A stretch of 64,000 nucleotides of DNA from Bacteroidota bacterium (GCA_016705125.1 JADIYW010000036.1:276164-340163), one strand, 5' to 3'; counted from the first letter of the stretch, positions 47,027 to 57,133 are shown. Made by a program: numbers and translations. Notes: generated from the letters alone by a model not told the origin.

Positions 47027-47977
47027 TTATTTTTCTTTGCCTTTTACTAAAGCCTTAATTTCCGCCATTTCTTTCCACTTTCCTTTTGCTTCCTCAGCTG
47101 GAATTCCAAAATACGTTTTTCCGGCCTCAAGATTTTTGCTTACGCCCGATTTAGCCAATACAACGCAGCCATTTCCAAGTAATAGATTTTTTGAAACCCC
47201 AACTTGTCCCCAAAGCGTAACATTATCTTCTAAAGTAGTTTTGCCTGCTATGCCTACTTGTGCGGCTAATAAACAATTTTTTCCAATGATTACACCATGG
47301 CCAATCATTACCATATTGTCCATTTTGCTGCCTTCGCCAATTATTGTTGAAGATGTTACACCTTTGTCTATTGTACAATTACTACCAATTTCTACATTAT
47401 TTTCAACTATAACATTTCCATAACTATTGAATTTGTCGAAATAAATACCCGCTTCCAACGCTCTTTTTTTATAATAATAGGCATCGCCACCAATTACAGT
47501 ATTTGGATGAATAATAACATTATTTTTTATTATACAATTGTCGAGGATACTTACGTTTGGATAAAGAATACAATTTTCGCCTATTTCTACATTATTGCCT
47601 ATAAAAACACCAGGCATGATTTGAGTGTTTTTTCCAATTTTTGCGGTAATCGAAATATTTGCTCCTTGAATGTTTTCAAAAAAAGAGGACTTTATTGTCG
47701 TACCGAGAGTTTCCAATAAACATAAAAAATCACGAAAAGGGTCGCTTGAAATGAGCTGTGTTTTATTGCATTTAATTTCTTTGTTTGTAATGATAATACT
47801 TGCAGGGCAGTTTATTGCCAAAACATGGAATTTAGGATGATCCACAAATGTAATATCTCCAATACTTGTACGGTGTATTTCATTTAAGCCCGTAATTATT
47901 GCATTTTCATCCCCTATTATCTTTGCGGAAAGGAGACTAGCAATTTTTTTTACATTTATTTTTTCTTTTAAAACCAC
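47027..47977 (-). CDS. LpxD-like UDP-3-O-acyl-glucosamine N-acyltransferase family protein
   Basis: 316 residues. An N-terminal UDP-binding domain (KKIASLLSAKIIGDENAIITGLNEI, GDITFVDHPKF) is followed by a left-handed beta-helix of hexapeptide repeats and a short helical end (YFGIPAEEAKGKWKEMAEI). The catalytic-histidine area (GHGVIIGKN) is present. LpxD adds the N-linked acyl chain in lipid A synthesis. Bacteroidota often have a main LpxD fused or linked with LpxC/LpxA and a second homologue like this one, so the paralogue's exact role is uncertain. Confidence 0.82.
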   Translation of the reverse strand: MVLKEKINVKKIASLLSAKIIGDENAIITGLNEIHRTSIGDITFVDHPKFHVLAINCPASIIITNKEIKCNKTQLISSDPFRDFLCLLETLGTTIKSSFFENIQGANISITAKIGKNTQIMPGVFIGNNVEIGENCILYPNVSILDNCIIKNNVIIHPNTVIGGDAYYYKKRALEAGIYFDKFNSYGNVIVENNVEIGSNCTIDKGVTSSTIIGEGSKMDNMVMIGHGVIIGKNCLLAAQVGIAGKTTLEDNVTLWGQVGVSKNLLLGNGCVVLAKSGVSKNLEAGKTYFGIPAEEAKGKWKEMAEIKALVKGKEK

Positions 47978-48015
47978 TTTACATTTTTATAGGCGATTAA
48001 ATTACTAAAAATTCC

Positions 48016-48023
48016 TATTTTTG
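48016..48023 (+). promoter_or_regulatory. -7 promoter box before gcvT
   Basis: TATTTTTG lies 22 nt before the gcvT ATG, which gives a leader of about 16 nt. No -33 element stands out. Confidence 0.45.
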
Positions 48024-48045
48024 AAGCGTTTCACAACAATTAATT

Positions 48046-49131
48046 ATGAAAAACACACCATTAACAGAAAAACATATTCTGCTTGGCGCAAAAATGGCGG
48101 AATTTGCTGGTTTTAATATGCCTATTCAATATTCAGGAATTATGGATGAGCACTTTTGTGTGCGTAAATCTGTAGGCATGTTTGATGTATCGCACATGGG
48201 CGAATTTATTTTAAAAGGTGATAAAGCAGAAGCATTGATCCAAAAAGTGGTATCGAATGATGTGAGCAAGCTGGAAAAAGGACAAGCCATGTATGCCTAT
48301 TTTCCTAATGAAAAAGGTGGGATTGTAGATGATTTATTAGTATATAAATTAGATGATGGCAATTTTATGTTGGTAGTGAATGCAGGAAATATTCAAAAAG
48401 ATTGGGATTGGATAAATAAACACAATGTAGATGGAGTAGAAATGCATAACATTTCTGAAAATACTGCCTTATTGGCCATTCAAGGTCCAAAAGCAGTGGA
48501 GGCTTTGCAGTCATTAACGAACGTAGATTTAAGCAATATCAAATATTATACATTTGAAAGAGGCGCATTTTCAGGTGTTGAGAATGTAATTATTTCGGCA
48601 ACGGGTTATACGGGAGCTGGTGGTTTTGAATTGTATTTCAATAAAGATCACGCCAGTGCTGTTTGGGATGCAATTCTATCATCAGGTGCCAAATGCGATA
48701 TAAAGCCAGTAGGTTTGGGATGCCGAGATACGCTTAGGCTTGAAATGGGTTTTTGTTTGTATGGAAATGATATAAACGACGAAACATCTCCACTTGAAGC
48801 GGGATTGGGATGGGTGACAAAATTTTCGAAAGATTTTATAGCAAAAGATATTTTGTTAAAGCAAAAAGAACTTGGGCTTGAACAAAAATTAGTTGGTTTT
48901 GAAATGATTGATCGTGGAATTGCCCGACATGATTACATTATTTGCGATGAAAATGGAAATGAAATTGGAAAAGTTACTTCTGGCACGCAATCTCCAAGTT
49001 TAGAAAAAGCCATCGGATTGGGATACGTAAAAACTGCTTTTTCAAAAATAGATGCTTTTATCTATATTAAAGTAAGAGAAAAAATGCTAAAAGCTAAGGT
49101 TGTAAAAACACCGTTTTATAAGGCTAATTAA
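48046..49131 (+). CDS. gcvT: Aminomethyltransferase (glycine cleavage T protein)
   Basis: 361 residues. The folate-binding GcvT fold is clear: MAEFAGFNMPIQYSGIMDEH, GMFDVSHMGEF, ATGYTGAGGFELYF and GCRDTLRLEMGFCLYGND. With the P, H and L proteins it breaks down glycine to CO2, ammonia and methylene-THF. The other gcv genes are not adjacent. Methylene-THF feeds the MetF/MetH genes about 8 kb downstream, though that proximity may be chance. Confidence 0.96.
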   Translation: MKNTPLTEKHILLGAKMAEFAGFNMPIQYSGIMDEHFCVRKSVGMFDVSHMGEFILKGDKAEALIQKVVSNDVSKLEKGQAMYAYFPNEKGGIVDDLLVYKLDDGNFMLVVNAGNIQKDWDWINKHNVDGVEMHNISENTALLAIQGPKAVEALQSLTNVDLSNIKYYTFERGAFSGVENVIISATGYTGAGGFELYFNKDHASAVWDAILSSGAKCDIKPVGLGCRDTLRLEMGFCLYGNDINDETSPLEAGLGWVTKFSKDFIAKDILLKQKELGLEQKLVGFEMIDRGIARHDYIICDENGNEIGKVTSGTQSPSLEKAIGLGYVKTAFSKIDAFIYIKVREKMLKAKVVKTPFYKAN

Positions 49132-49264
49132 TTTATTCGTTTTTTTTGTTGTCTTTTTTAATTATTATAAATAGTTGATTATCTGCCACAAATGATTTGT
49201 AAAGTTGAAATCAATTAAAATCATTTCGTTTGATTTTTAAAATTTTCTATTTATTGTTTTGGGT

Positions 49265-52200
49265 TCAATACCTCGGATCGGGCACATAAGGCAATTTTGC
49301 CATTTTTACTATTTCAATACTTGGAAACTCAAAATCAACCACAATCTTTCCCAATAACAAATAACAGCCAGCTCCTTGAAAAGGAAATTTAATCATACAA
49401 TCGGGGAAATGAACAGTATCAAAAAAGGCGCCATCATCTGCTATCCAAGTACCAAAATTCATAAGTCCTTTGGTTGTTCCAACATACTTACGAGTAACCA
49501 AATAACCAACCATTTTCACGGTTTTGCCTACATGTTGAAGCAATTCACTTACTTTCAGTTGTCCTCTAAAGTTTGTTTGTAATAAATCGAATGGAGAAAA
49601 AGAAATTGGAAAACCAAGTATTTCCATTTCATCAAAAGCATCTTCCAGCGGATTTCTTTCCATTTTTGGCAATTTAAAAGCCTTTGGTTTTTCATGAAAC
49701 AATACTGATTGAATGCCTGCTTCCATTTTAGGTTGTTCCATTTTAATCACCAGATTTGTATTAAAAATCGTTTCGTCATTCGAAAAAATTAACAAGTCTT
49801 TATTTAGCATTCCATTTCGTTTTTTTGGTGCTGCCTTTTTTGTCATACCACCTAAAATCATTCTAGCTTCAATTAACAATTGGTTCTTTGGTTTTCCTGT
49901 AAATCGTAGAGCGCCGATAAATATCAATGTTTGCATAGTTTCAATGCCCATTTCAACTCTATTGATAAAATCTTCAAGTGAAGTGAAAAATCCATTGCGC
50001 CTTCGTTCGGCTGGAATTTGTTGTGCTATGCTATTTTCTAGATTTTGTAAATGTATAAATCCTACAAAAATATCATTTCCAGCTATTGAAGTATAGTATT
50101 CACTACTATTTACACAAGGGGAAAATAAATTAGCCCCTAAAACTCTTGCTTCGTGAAAATAAATTTCTGTTCTATAAAACCCACCAAAATTATTTATAAC
50201 TGCCACAATAAATTCTAGTGGATAATATGCCTTTAAAAATAAACTTTGGTAGCTTTCCACTGCATAAGATGCGGAGTGAGCCTTACAAAATGAATAACCT
50301 GCAAAAGATTCTATTTGCCGATACACCTCATTTGCCAATTCATCTGTATATCCCTTAGCTTTGCATTGCACAAAAAACAACTGCTTTATTCTTTCAAATT
50401 CTCCTTTCGACCGGGTTTTTCCCGACATTGCCCTTCGCAATATATCGGCATCAGCTAAATCAATTCCTGCAAAGTGGTGCGCAATCTTTATTACATCTTC
50501 CTGATAAACCATCACACCATGGGTTTCTCCTAGGTGCTGTTCAAAAGTTGGATGTAAATAGCTAATGTTTTTTCCATCGTTGTGTCGCATAATATATTCG
50601 CGCATCATCCCCGACTTCGACACGCCTGGTCGTATAATTGAAGAAGCGGCAACCAATGTTAGGTAATTATCGCAACGCAACTTTATCAGCAAACCTCGCA
50701 TAGCAGGGCTTTCAATATAAAAACAACCCAAAGCCATTCCCTTTTTTAACAAGTCATTACATTTGTTGTCAATTTTAAAACGATTTACATCATGTATGTC
50801 AATTTCTACATTTTTATTCTGTTTAACTAAATCTACACAGTCATTAATATGTCCAATTCCTCGCTGGCTTAAAATATCCAATTTTTCAAATCCGATGCTT
50901 TCCGCTATATACATATCAAATTGGGCCGTTTGAAATCCTTTGGGTGGCATATCTAATGCTGTATAATAAGTTAAGGGTTCTTCCGAAATCATAATACCGC
51001 AGGCATGTAGGCTTCGCAAATTAGGAAACCCTTCCAGCATACTTCCATACTTATGAATAGTGTTGATTAAATTGCCTTTATCGCCATTCAACTGTGGTTT
51101 GTGTACTAAATCATCTATCTCATTTTTTGGCAAGCCAAATACTTTTCCTAATTCTCGTAAGGTAGATCGATATTTGAACGTACCCATTGTTCCGGTAAAG
51201 CAAGTGTGTTTTGTGTCAAATCGCTTAAAGATATAATCCAATATTGTATCTCGATCCTTCCAACTCCAGTCGATGTCAAAGTCAGGAGGGCTACTTCTAC
51301 TTGGGTTTAAAAATCGCTCAAAATATAAATCCAATTCCAAAGGACAAATATTAGAAATGCCCAAACAATAACTAATAATGCTATTTGCACCACTACCTCG
51401 CCCCACATGAAAAAAGCCTCTGCTTTTGCTATATCGAATTACGTCCCAAGTAATTAAAAAATATCCAGAAAAATTGAGTTTATCAATTACGTGCAATTCC
51501 TTTATTATGCGTTCTTTTGCCTTTTGATGATGCTTGCCATAACGCATCTCCATGCCTTCCCACGCCAAATTTTCGAGTAAAAGTCTGTCGCTATATTTAC
51601 TATTTGTATAAAATTTCTTGTTTTTTGGTGTTTTAAAATCAAAATCAAAATTGCATTGTTCTGCTAATTTATAAGTATTGGCAATAATCTGCGGATATGC
51701 CAAAAAGAAATTGATTAATGCTTTTGGAGATATAAAATACTGATTTTTTCTGCCGTACATATTTGGCTCCAAACGTGATAAAATAAGGTTTTTCTCTACT
51801 GCTCTTAAAATTTTGTGCAACTGATATTCGGCTTCATTTCTAAAAGAAACACTTTGCAAAATCACCCATTTGTGCATCCATTTATGCCATTTTTTTTGAT
51901 GCAAAAAACTACGGTCTTCAATTCTAATACCAATAAATTCGTTTTCACTCAATATTTCAGGTACGTTATCCAATGGATAAATTACGTATACATTTTGAAA
52001 AATTGGTGCAATACATGGCAGCGGTATTTTACTTGCATTATAAGCAGACAGGAATTCATTCATTTCTCTAAACCCTTCCCTATTTTGAGCCAAAGCGATA
52101 AACAATCCCTTTTCTTCTACCCTAAAATCAATTCCAATAATCGGTTTTATTCCTTTTGCTTCACAGGCACTTATAAAATCAAAAACACCTGTAGTGGCAT

Positions 52201-52315
52201 TTATATCTGTTAATGCCAATGCTTCTATTTCCATGGCGCTTGCCTCTGCCACCAAGTCCTCCACAGAAATGGTTCCATACCTAAGGCTATAATAAGAATG
52301 ACAATTTAAATACAT
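49265..52315 (-). CDS. DnaE-type DNA polymerase III alpha subunit (DnaE2/ImuC-like paralogue)
   Basis: 1,016 residues from the ATG at 52315 (MYLNCHSYYSLRYGTIS). The frame extends further upstream but would overlap dinB. PHP domain (HSYYSLRYG, ALTDINATTG), palm with SRSSPPDFDIDWSWKDR, finger region AMSGKTRSKGEF and the FAGYSFCKAHSASYAVESY stretch, then a C-terminal OB fold (TVKMVGYLVTRKYVGT). It is shorter than replicative DnaE (about 1,160) and lacks a long tail. Position 53 bp after dinB suggests a translesion role like DnaE2. A role as the main replicase is unlikely but not excluded. Confidence 0.85.
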   Translation of the reverse strand: MYLNCHSYYSLRYGTISVEDLVAEASAMEIEALALTDINATTGVFDFISACEAKGIKPIIGIDFRVEEKGLFIALAQNREGFREMNEFLSAYNASKIPLPCIAPIFQNVYVIYPLDNVPEILSENEFIGIRIEDRSFLHQKKWHKWMHKWVILQSVSFRNEAEYQLHKILRAVEKNLILSRLEPNMYGRKNQYFISPKALINFFLAYPQIIANTYKLAEQCNFDFDFKTPKNKKFYTNSKYSDRLLLENLAWEGMEMRYGKHHQKAKERIIKELHVIDKLNFSGYFLITWDVIRYSKSRGFFHVGRGSGANSIISYCLGISNICPLELDLYFERFLNPSRSSPPDFDIDWSWKDRDTILDYIFKRFDTKHTCFTGTMGTFKYRSTLRELGKVFGLPKNEIDDLVHKPQLNGDKGNLINTIHKYGSMLEGFPNLRSLHACGIMISEEPLTYYTALDMPPKGFQTAQFDMYIAESIGFEKLDILSQRGIGHINDCVDLVKQNKNVEIDIHDVNRFKIDNKCNDLLKKGMALGCFYIESPAMRGLLIKLRCDNYLTLVAASSIIRPGVSKSGMMREYIMRHNDGKNISYLHPTFEQHLGETHGVMVYQEDVIKIAHHFAGIDLADADILRRAMSGKTRSKGEFERIKQLFFVQCKAKGYTDELANEVYRQIESFAGYSFCKAHSASYAVESYQSLFLKAYYPLEFIVAVINNFGGFYRTEIYFHEARVLGANLFSPCVNSSEYYTSIAGNDIFVGFIHLQNLENSIAQQIPAERRRNGFFTSLEDFINRVEMGIETMQTLIFIGALRFTGKPKNQLLIEARMILGGMTKKAAPKKRNGMLNKDLLIFSNDETIFNTNLVIKMEQPKMEAGIQSVLFHEKPKAFKLPKMERNPLEDAFDEMEILGFPISFSPFDLLQTNFRGQLKVSELLQHVGKTVKMVGYLVTRKYVGTTKGLMNFGTWIADDGAFFDTVHFPDCMIKFPFQGAGCYLLLGKIVVDFEFPSIEIVKMAKLPYVPDPRY

Positions 52316-52367
52316 TCTTCCTTTTGTTACATTGTTTAATAAAAAATAAAAATATGTTCGTTTTTTG

Positions 52368-53519
52368 CTATTTTTTGTAGTGGTGCCCGCCTGCTCGTCC
52401 AATCGCCTTTTTTCCAAACTTATTCCTAATTTTGTCCATTGCATGGTAAAGGGCTATCATTTCATGTGTGTCTTCAAATAAATTAATTTGGTGGTAGCCA
52501 TGCACCAAATCACTCAATCGAACACCAATCAAACGAATAAGCATTCGTCTGCTATATAACTTACTAAAAAGCTCTTTTGCTTTGCCTATTAATACGTGAT
52601 CACTAGCAGAATAAGGGATTTTACATTGTTGTGTATGTGTGTCAAAATTTGAATATCTTATTTTTATTGTAATACATGCGGCCACTTTCTGTTCTTGTCT
52701 CAACTGGAAAGCTAATTTCTCCACCATCGAAACCAGCAAATCATTTATATGCTGTATATCAATGGTGTCCTTTTCAAAAGTTGTTTCTGTTGATATCGAT
52801 TTTCTTTCGCTAAATGGCTCTACAGGTGTTAAGTCTATGCCATTTGCTTTCTTCCAAAGCGACTGTCCGTTTTTTCCAAGCAACTGTACTATTACCTCCA
52901 CTGGCATTTCTGCCAATGTCTGAATTTTTCTAACGCCAATTCGCGATAAAACGTTTGCCGTGCTCTGTCCAAGCATAGGAATCTTATTTATAGGCAATGG
53001 AAACAAGAAGGGTTTTACTGCCTTTTCCAACACCTCAAATCGCCCTTCCGGTTTTGATTCACTCGTAGCCATTTTCGCTACTGTTTTATTAATCGACAAG
53101 CCAAAACTGATTGGCAATCCAGTTTCCTTTGTAATCCGATGCACGAGTTCATTTGTCCATTTATAGCAGCCAAAAAACCGATCGAGCCCTGTAATATCTA
53201 TATAAAATTCATCTATGCTTGCCTTTTCTAACAAAGGGGATTCTTCTTGTAAAATACTAGTTACGATTTTCGACTGATTGCTATACAATTCCATATCGCC
53301 ACGCAATACTTTTGCCTGCGGACACAGTTGTAATGCCATTTTTATGGGCATTGCCGATCGAACGCCAAAATATCGTGCTTCATAAGAACAACTTGCTACA
53401 ACACCTCTATCTGAATGACCACCAATAATAAGGGGCATTCCCTTTAGTTCGCTATGCAATAGTCGCTCGCAAGAAACAAAAAAAGTATCCAAATCCATGT
53501 GTACAATCGTTCGATCCAT
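52368..53519 (-). CDS. dinB: DNA polymerase IV (Y family)
   Basis: 383 residues. Catalytic carboxylates are in HMDLDTFF (D9, D11) and KASIDEFYID (about residues 101-108). The steric-gate region SCERLLHSEL, the YEARYFGVRSAMP motif and the little-finger domain (GVRLSDL) are intact. The enzyme copies past damaged bases at low fidelity. It heads a probable two-gene operon with the DnaE paralogue. I cannot see an ImuA-like or LexA gene beside them. Confidence 0.92.
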   Translation of the reverse strand: MDRTIVHMDLDTFFVSCERLLHSELKGMPLIIGGHSDRGVVASCSYEARYFGVRSAMPIKMALQLCPQAKVLRGDMELYSNQSKIVTSILQEESPLLEKASIDEFYIDITGLDRFFGCYKWTNELVHRITKETGLPISFGLSINKTVAKMATSESKPEGRFEVLEKAVKPFLFPLPINKIPMLGQSTANVLSRIGVRKIQTLAEMPVEVIVQLLGKNGQSLWKKANGIDLTPVEPFSERKSISTETTFEKDTIDIQHINDLLVSMVEKLAFQLRQEQKVAACITIKIRYSNFDTHTQQCKIPYSASDHVLIGKAKELFSKLYSRRMLIRLIGVRLSDLVHGYHQINLFEDTHEMIALYHAMDKIRNKFGKKAIGRAGGHHYKK

Positions 53520-53666
53520 TTGTTTTTTATTTCGTCGTTGAAAAATAAATCAGGACAACAAATTTGGCTACATTTTTAAACAAATATTGCTACACTATGT
53601 AGTTTAGTGTTTTTTCTAGCTCTATTTAATTACTTTTTTTTACTTTCATGGTTTAAAAAGAATTAT

Positions 53667-54095
53667 ATGATTTATAGTTATAAAAACACATTTAATTGCT
53701 CTGTTGAAAAAGCATTTGCCCTTTTTATGGATATGGATAGAAGGCCAGAATTTATTGATATAATGAGTGAAAGTGGATGGGTAAACAAAACTTCAAATAT
53801 TATTGATTCTGTGTTTAGAGAAAAAATGGTATTTATTGGTTTTCCATTACACTTAGATAGTGATATAATTGCTTATGAGGAAAACAAGCATTATACTTCG
53901 AAATGTAAAATGGCTCCTTTTTACCCAACTATTACTCTAAAAGTGTGGCCAGAAGGAAAAAAATGTGGATCTAGTTTAGATATTGAAATACATTTAGGTC
54001 CACTTGAATACCTTCCAAAATTTATTATAAAAAACCAAGTTGACAGCATTGTTGACAAAATGGTTAAAAAATACGGAAAAGCTTTAAATGAATAA
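53667..54095 (+). CDS. SRPBCC (START-like) family protein
   Basis: 142 residues from the ATG at 53667 (MIYSYKNTFNCSVEKAFALFMD); an earlier in-frame ATG would add 20 hydrophobic residues that do not fit the fold. The pattern beta-strand, two short helices, beta-sheet, long C-terminal helix is that of SRPBCC/polyketide cyclase-like proteins, which bind hydrophobic ligands in a cavity. No catalytic residues can be named. It lies 17 bp before murF-alr and may be cotranscribed. Confidence 0.75.
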   Translation: MIYSYKNTFNCSVEKAFALFMDMDRRPEFIDIMSESGWVNKTSNIIDSVFREKMVFIGFPLHLDSDIIAYEENKHYTSKCKMAPFYPTITLKVWPEGKKCGSSLDIEIHLGPLEYLPKFIIKNQVDSIVDKMVKKYGKALNE

Positions 54096-54112
54096 AATAC
54101 CTTAGAGTATAA

Positions 54113-56575
54113 ATGATATACAACTTCAGTAATATTGCTACCATTCTTAATGGCCAGATTATGGTTCAACAAAATAATCTCGCTATTACAGAAATATCCA
54201 TTGATACAAGAAAAATATTAAACCCTTATCATAGCCTATTTTTTGCCATAAAAGGGATTCGAAATAATGGAAATCAATTTATTGAAGATGCTTATAATAA
54301 AGGAATTAGAAATTTTATAGTAAGTGAAATCGTTGATTTTAAACGATTTTCTGGCTGTTCGGTTTTATTGGTGGACGATTCATTACATGCACTTCAACAT
54401 TTAGTTGCACACCATAGAAATCTTTTTAAAATTCCCATTATTGGTATAACTGGCAGTAATGGCAAAACCATTATAAAAGAATGGCTCTATCAATTATTGA
54501 GTCCTGAAAAAAATATAATTAGAAGTCCGAAAAGTTTTAATTCGCAGGTCGGTGTGCCGCTTTCTGTTTGGAATATTGACGATTCACATCAATTAGGCAT
54601 TTTTGAAGCTGGTATTTCCAAGCTTGGTGAAATGAAAAAACTGGAAGCCATTATAAAACCAAGTATTGGTATTTTTACCAATATTGGCCCAGCTCATGCC
54701 GCAGGATTTGAAAGCGACTTAGCAAAAGCTAAAGAAAAAGCAGTCTTGTTTTCCAGTGCAAAAAAAATAATTTTTTGTAAGGATTACGAAATTATAGCTA
54801 AGGCTTTGGAATCACAAACAAACACATTTACTTGGGGCAAAAATTCAAATGCAGATATCCGCATCATAAAAAGCGAAAAAACAGGAAGAAAAACAAGCTT
54901 AATCGTTGAATATCAACAAAAAAGCCAAACAATAAGTGTGCCATTCTCCGACGAAGCCTCTATTGAAAACGCTTTACATTGCGTAGCTACTATGCTTTTG
55001 TTGGATTATAATTTTACCCAAATAAACGAAAGATTAGCACTGCTTAAAAATGTGCCCATGCGACTCGAATTAAAGTATGGCATAAACGATTGTGTTATAA
55101 TTGATGATAGCTATAGTGCTGACTTTCTTTCGTTAAAAATAGCCTTAGATTTTTATAACCAACAAGAAGGCAAAAAGAAAAGGACGCTTATTATTAGCGA
55201 ATTTGAAGATTCGGGTTTGTCAGCTGAAAATTTTTGCGAAAAACTAAATGTTTTGCTTCAAGAATACAAAATACAAAAACTAATAGGCGTTGGTGGCATT
55301 TTTTTCACCCACAAAAGTTATATTGATACCAGCGAGTTGGTTTTTTCTGCATATCATACTACCGAATCATTTATAAATGAAGTCGAAAACTTAACATTTG
55401 ACAGAGAATTAGTTTTACTTAAAGGCGCACGTAGTTTTCATTTCGAAAAAATCTCTAGTTATTTACAAGGCCAATCGCACCGAACTATTTTAGAGGTAAA
55501 TTTGAATGCATTAGTACATAATCTCAATGTATATAAATCTTATTTGCCCAAACAAACAGGCATAATTGCGATGGTAAAAGCATATTCTTATGGCAGTGGC
55601 AGCGTTGAGGTGGCGCACCTATTGCAATCGGAAAAAGTTGATTATCTGGCTGTTGCCTATCTTGACGAAGGTATTAAGTTGCGCAAAAGTGGTGTTTCCA
55701 TGCCTATTATGGTGCTAAATCCTGATGTAGGCGAATTTCCACAAATGGCACACTATAATTTAGAACCCGAAATATATTCCTTAAAACAATTTGAACAACT
55801 TGAACATTTTTTATTGCACCATAATTCGGCTTTCAAGGTACACTTAAAAATTGAAACAGGAATGAATCGGCTTGGTTTGGTGGAAGCTGAATTGTTGCTT
55901 GTTTTGGAAAAAATAATTGCTTCAAAAAATTTAATTATTGGCTCTGTTTTTTCTCACCTTGCGGCCTCAGATGCGCCTGAACACGACGATTACACGCGAA
56001 AACAAATTTCAATATTTGAAACACTTAGTCAAATTGTTTTAGATAAATTTTCATATTCTATAAGCCGTCACATTTCCAATTCTTCGGGTATAATTCGTTT
56101 TCCCGAAGCGGCTTTCGATTTTGTTCGTTTAGGCATAGGGTTGTATGGAATTGATTCTGCTGAAACAATTCAGCGGAAGTTACAAACAACGGGTACTTTA
56201 AAAACCAGAATCTCGCAGTTAAAAAATATAAGTGCTGGCAATACTGTTGGATACAATAGAAAAGGAATTGTAGATACGGATAAAACAATTGCCGTTTTGG
56301 CAATTGGATACGCCGACGGATATGATAGAAGATTTAGCAATGGCGTGGGCAAAACCTTTGTAAAGGGACAATATGCAAATACAATTGGCAATGTTTGTAT
56401 GGACATGACCATGATAGACGTTAGTCATATTGACGATATTGCTGAAGGAGATGAGGTAGAAATTTATGGCACAAATGTTTCCATTGTAGAAATGGCTAAA
56501 AACATTGGCACGATTCCTTATGAATTACTAACCCATATTTCTGCAAGGGTAAAGCGGGTTTATTTTTGGGATTAG
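54113..56575 (+). CDS. Bifunctional MurF ligase / alanine racemase
   Basis: 820 residues joining two enzymes. The N-terminal half (1-455) is MurF, with ATP loop GITGSNGKTIIKEW near residue 112, and adds D-Ala-D-Ala to the UDP-MurNAc-tripeptide. The C-terminal half (from about 460) is alanine racemase, with the PLP lysine in IAMVKAYSYGSG, GYNRKG, GYADGYDRRFSNG and the MDMTMIDV end. This fusion is known in Bacteroidota and couples D-alanine supply to its use. The MurF half has an unusual-looking P-loop neighbour, GKTIIK rather than GKTT. Confidence 0.95.
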   Translation: MIYNFSNIATILNGQIMVQQNNLAITEISIDTRKILNPYHSLFFAIKGIRNNGNQFIEDAYNKGIRNFIVSEIVDFKRFSGCSVLLVDDSLHALQHLVAHHRNLFKIPIIGITGSNGKTIIKEWLYQLLSPEKNIIRSPKSFNSQVGVPLSVWNIDDSHQLGIFEAGISKLGEMKKLEAIIKPSIGIFTNIGPAHAAGFESDLAKAKEKAVLFSSAKKIIFCKDYEIIAKALESQTNTFTWGKNSNADIRIIKSEKTGRKTSLIVEYQQKSQTISVPFSDEASIENALHCVATMLLLDYNFTQINERLALLKNVPMRLELKYGINDCVIIDDSYSADFLSLKIALDFYNQQEGKKKRTLIISEFEDSGLSAENFCEKLNVLLQEYKIQKLIGVGGIFFTHKSYIDTSELVFSAYHTTESFINEVENLTFDRELVLLKGARSFHFEKISSYLQGQSHRTILEVNLNALVHNLNVYKSYLPKQTGIIAMVKAYSYGSGSVEVAHLLQSEKVDYLAVAYLDEGIKLRKSGVSMPIMVLNPDVGEFPQMAHYNLEPEIYSLKQFEQLEHFLLHHNSAFKVHLKIETGMNRLGLVEAELLLVLEKIIASKNLIIGSVFSHLAASDAPEHDDYTRKQISIFETLSQIVLDKFSYSISRHISNSSGIIRFPEAAFDFVRLGIGLYGIDSAETIQRKLQTTGTLKTRISQLKNISAGNTVGYNRKGIVDTDKTIAVLAIGYADGYDRRFSNGVGKTFVKGQYANTIGNVCMDMTMIDVSHIDDIAEGDEVEIYGTNVSIVEMAKNIGTIPYELLTHISARVKRVYFWD

Positions 56576-56615
56576 GAGTTATAAAATAATATTTTTCTTT
56601 ATCTATAAAACGAAT

Positions 56616-56873
56616 CTAATCGTAATGAAATCTACATTTTGCGATTAATATTTCATCCTCATTTGCTTTATAAATCAACCTGTGTTCGCCATCAATCCTA
56701 CGAGACCAAAATCCTTTATACTTGTGTTTTAATGGTTCAGGCTTTCCGATGCCCGAAAATGGAGATCGAGAAATGTCTTTTAATAAGTCGTTTATTTTGA
56801 GCAGTATTTTCTTGTCCGTTTTTTGCCAATATAGATAATCCTCCCAAGACTCTTCAACAAAAACAAATTTCAT
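56616..56873 (-). CDS. Txe/YoeB-family toxin
   Basis: 85 residues from the ATG at 56873 (MKFVFVEESWEDYLYWQKTDK). The RelE-fold toxin has the catalytic set of YoeB: E in KPEPLKHKYKGFWSRRID, the R in EHRLIY, and the C-terminal FHYD with His and Tyr. YoeB cuts mRNA in the ribosomal A site. Start and antitoxin stop overlap by 4 bp. A start 12 codons earlier lies inside the antitoxin gene and is rejected. Confidence 0.93.
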   Translation of the reverse strand: MKFVFVEESWEDYLYWQKTDKKILLKINDLLKDISRSPFSGIGKPEPLKHKYKGFWSRRIDGEHRLIYKANEDEILIAKCRFHYD

Positions 56874-57124
56874 TCTTCCAAAATTTCTTTTTGAAACGTT
56901 TGACCCCATTTTAGTTTTTCAATTGCGGCATCAAGTCTTTTTTCATTTTTTTTGGATGACAATTCGTGATAAGTAGCCTGAAGTGAATTATATTCCTCTA
57001 ATGACATAATAACCACACCACTATCTTTTCCCCTATTGATTATCAAGGTTTCAAAATTATCTGTTACCTTATCCAAATACTGTTTAATTTCTTTCCTAAA
57101 ATCAGAAATTGTTGTCGTCAACAT
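56870..57124 (-). CDS. YefM/Phd-family antitoxin
   Basis: 84 residues from the ATG at 57124 (MLTTTISDFRKEIKQYLDKV). The N-terminal DNA-binding part has NFETLIINRGKDSGVVIMSLEEYNSL, the Phd/YefM signature; the rest is the toxin-binding tail. It would neutralise YoeB and repress the operon. The upstream region contains repeated GTACAAA elements around the promoter, which fits autoregulation. Confidence 0.93.
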   Translation of the reverse strand: MLTTTISDFRKEIKQYLDKVTDNFETLIINRGKDSGVVIMSLEEYNSLQATYHELSSKKNEKRLDAAIEKLKWGQTFQKEILEE

Positions 57125-57133
57125 AATGTTTGT

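Noticed and set aside
53592..53616. Hairpin ACACTA-N7-TAGTGT followed by Ts, looking like a plus-strand terminator
   Set aside because: No plus-strand gene ends upstream of it; the neighbour is the 5' end of dinB on the other strand. The stem is short and AT-rich, so chance is likely.
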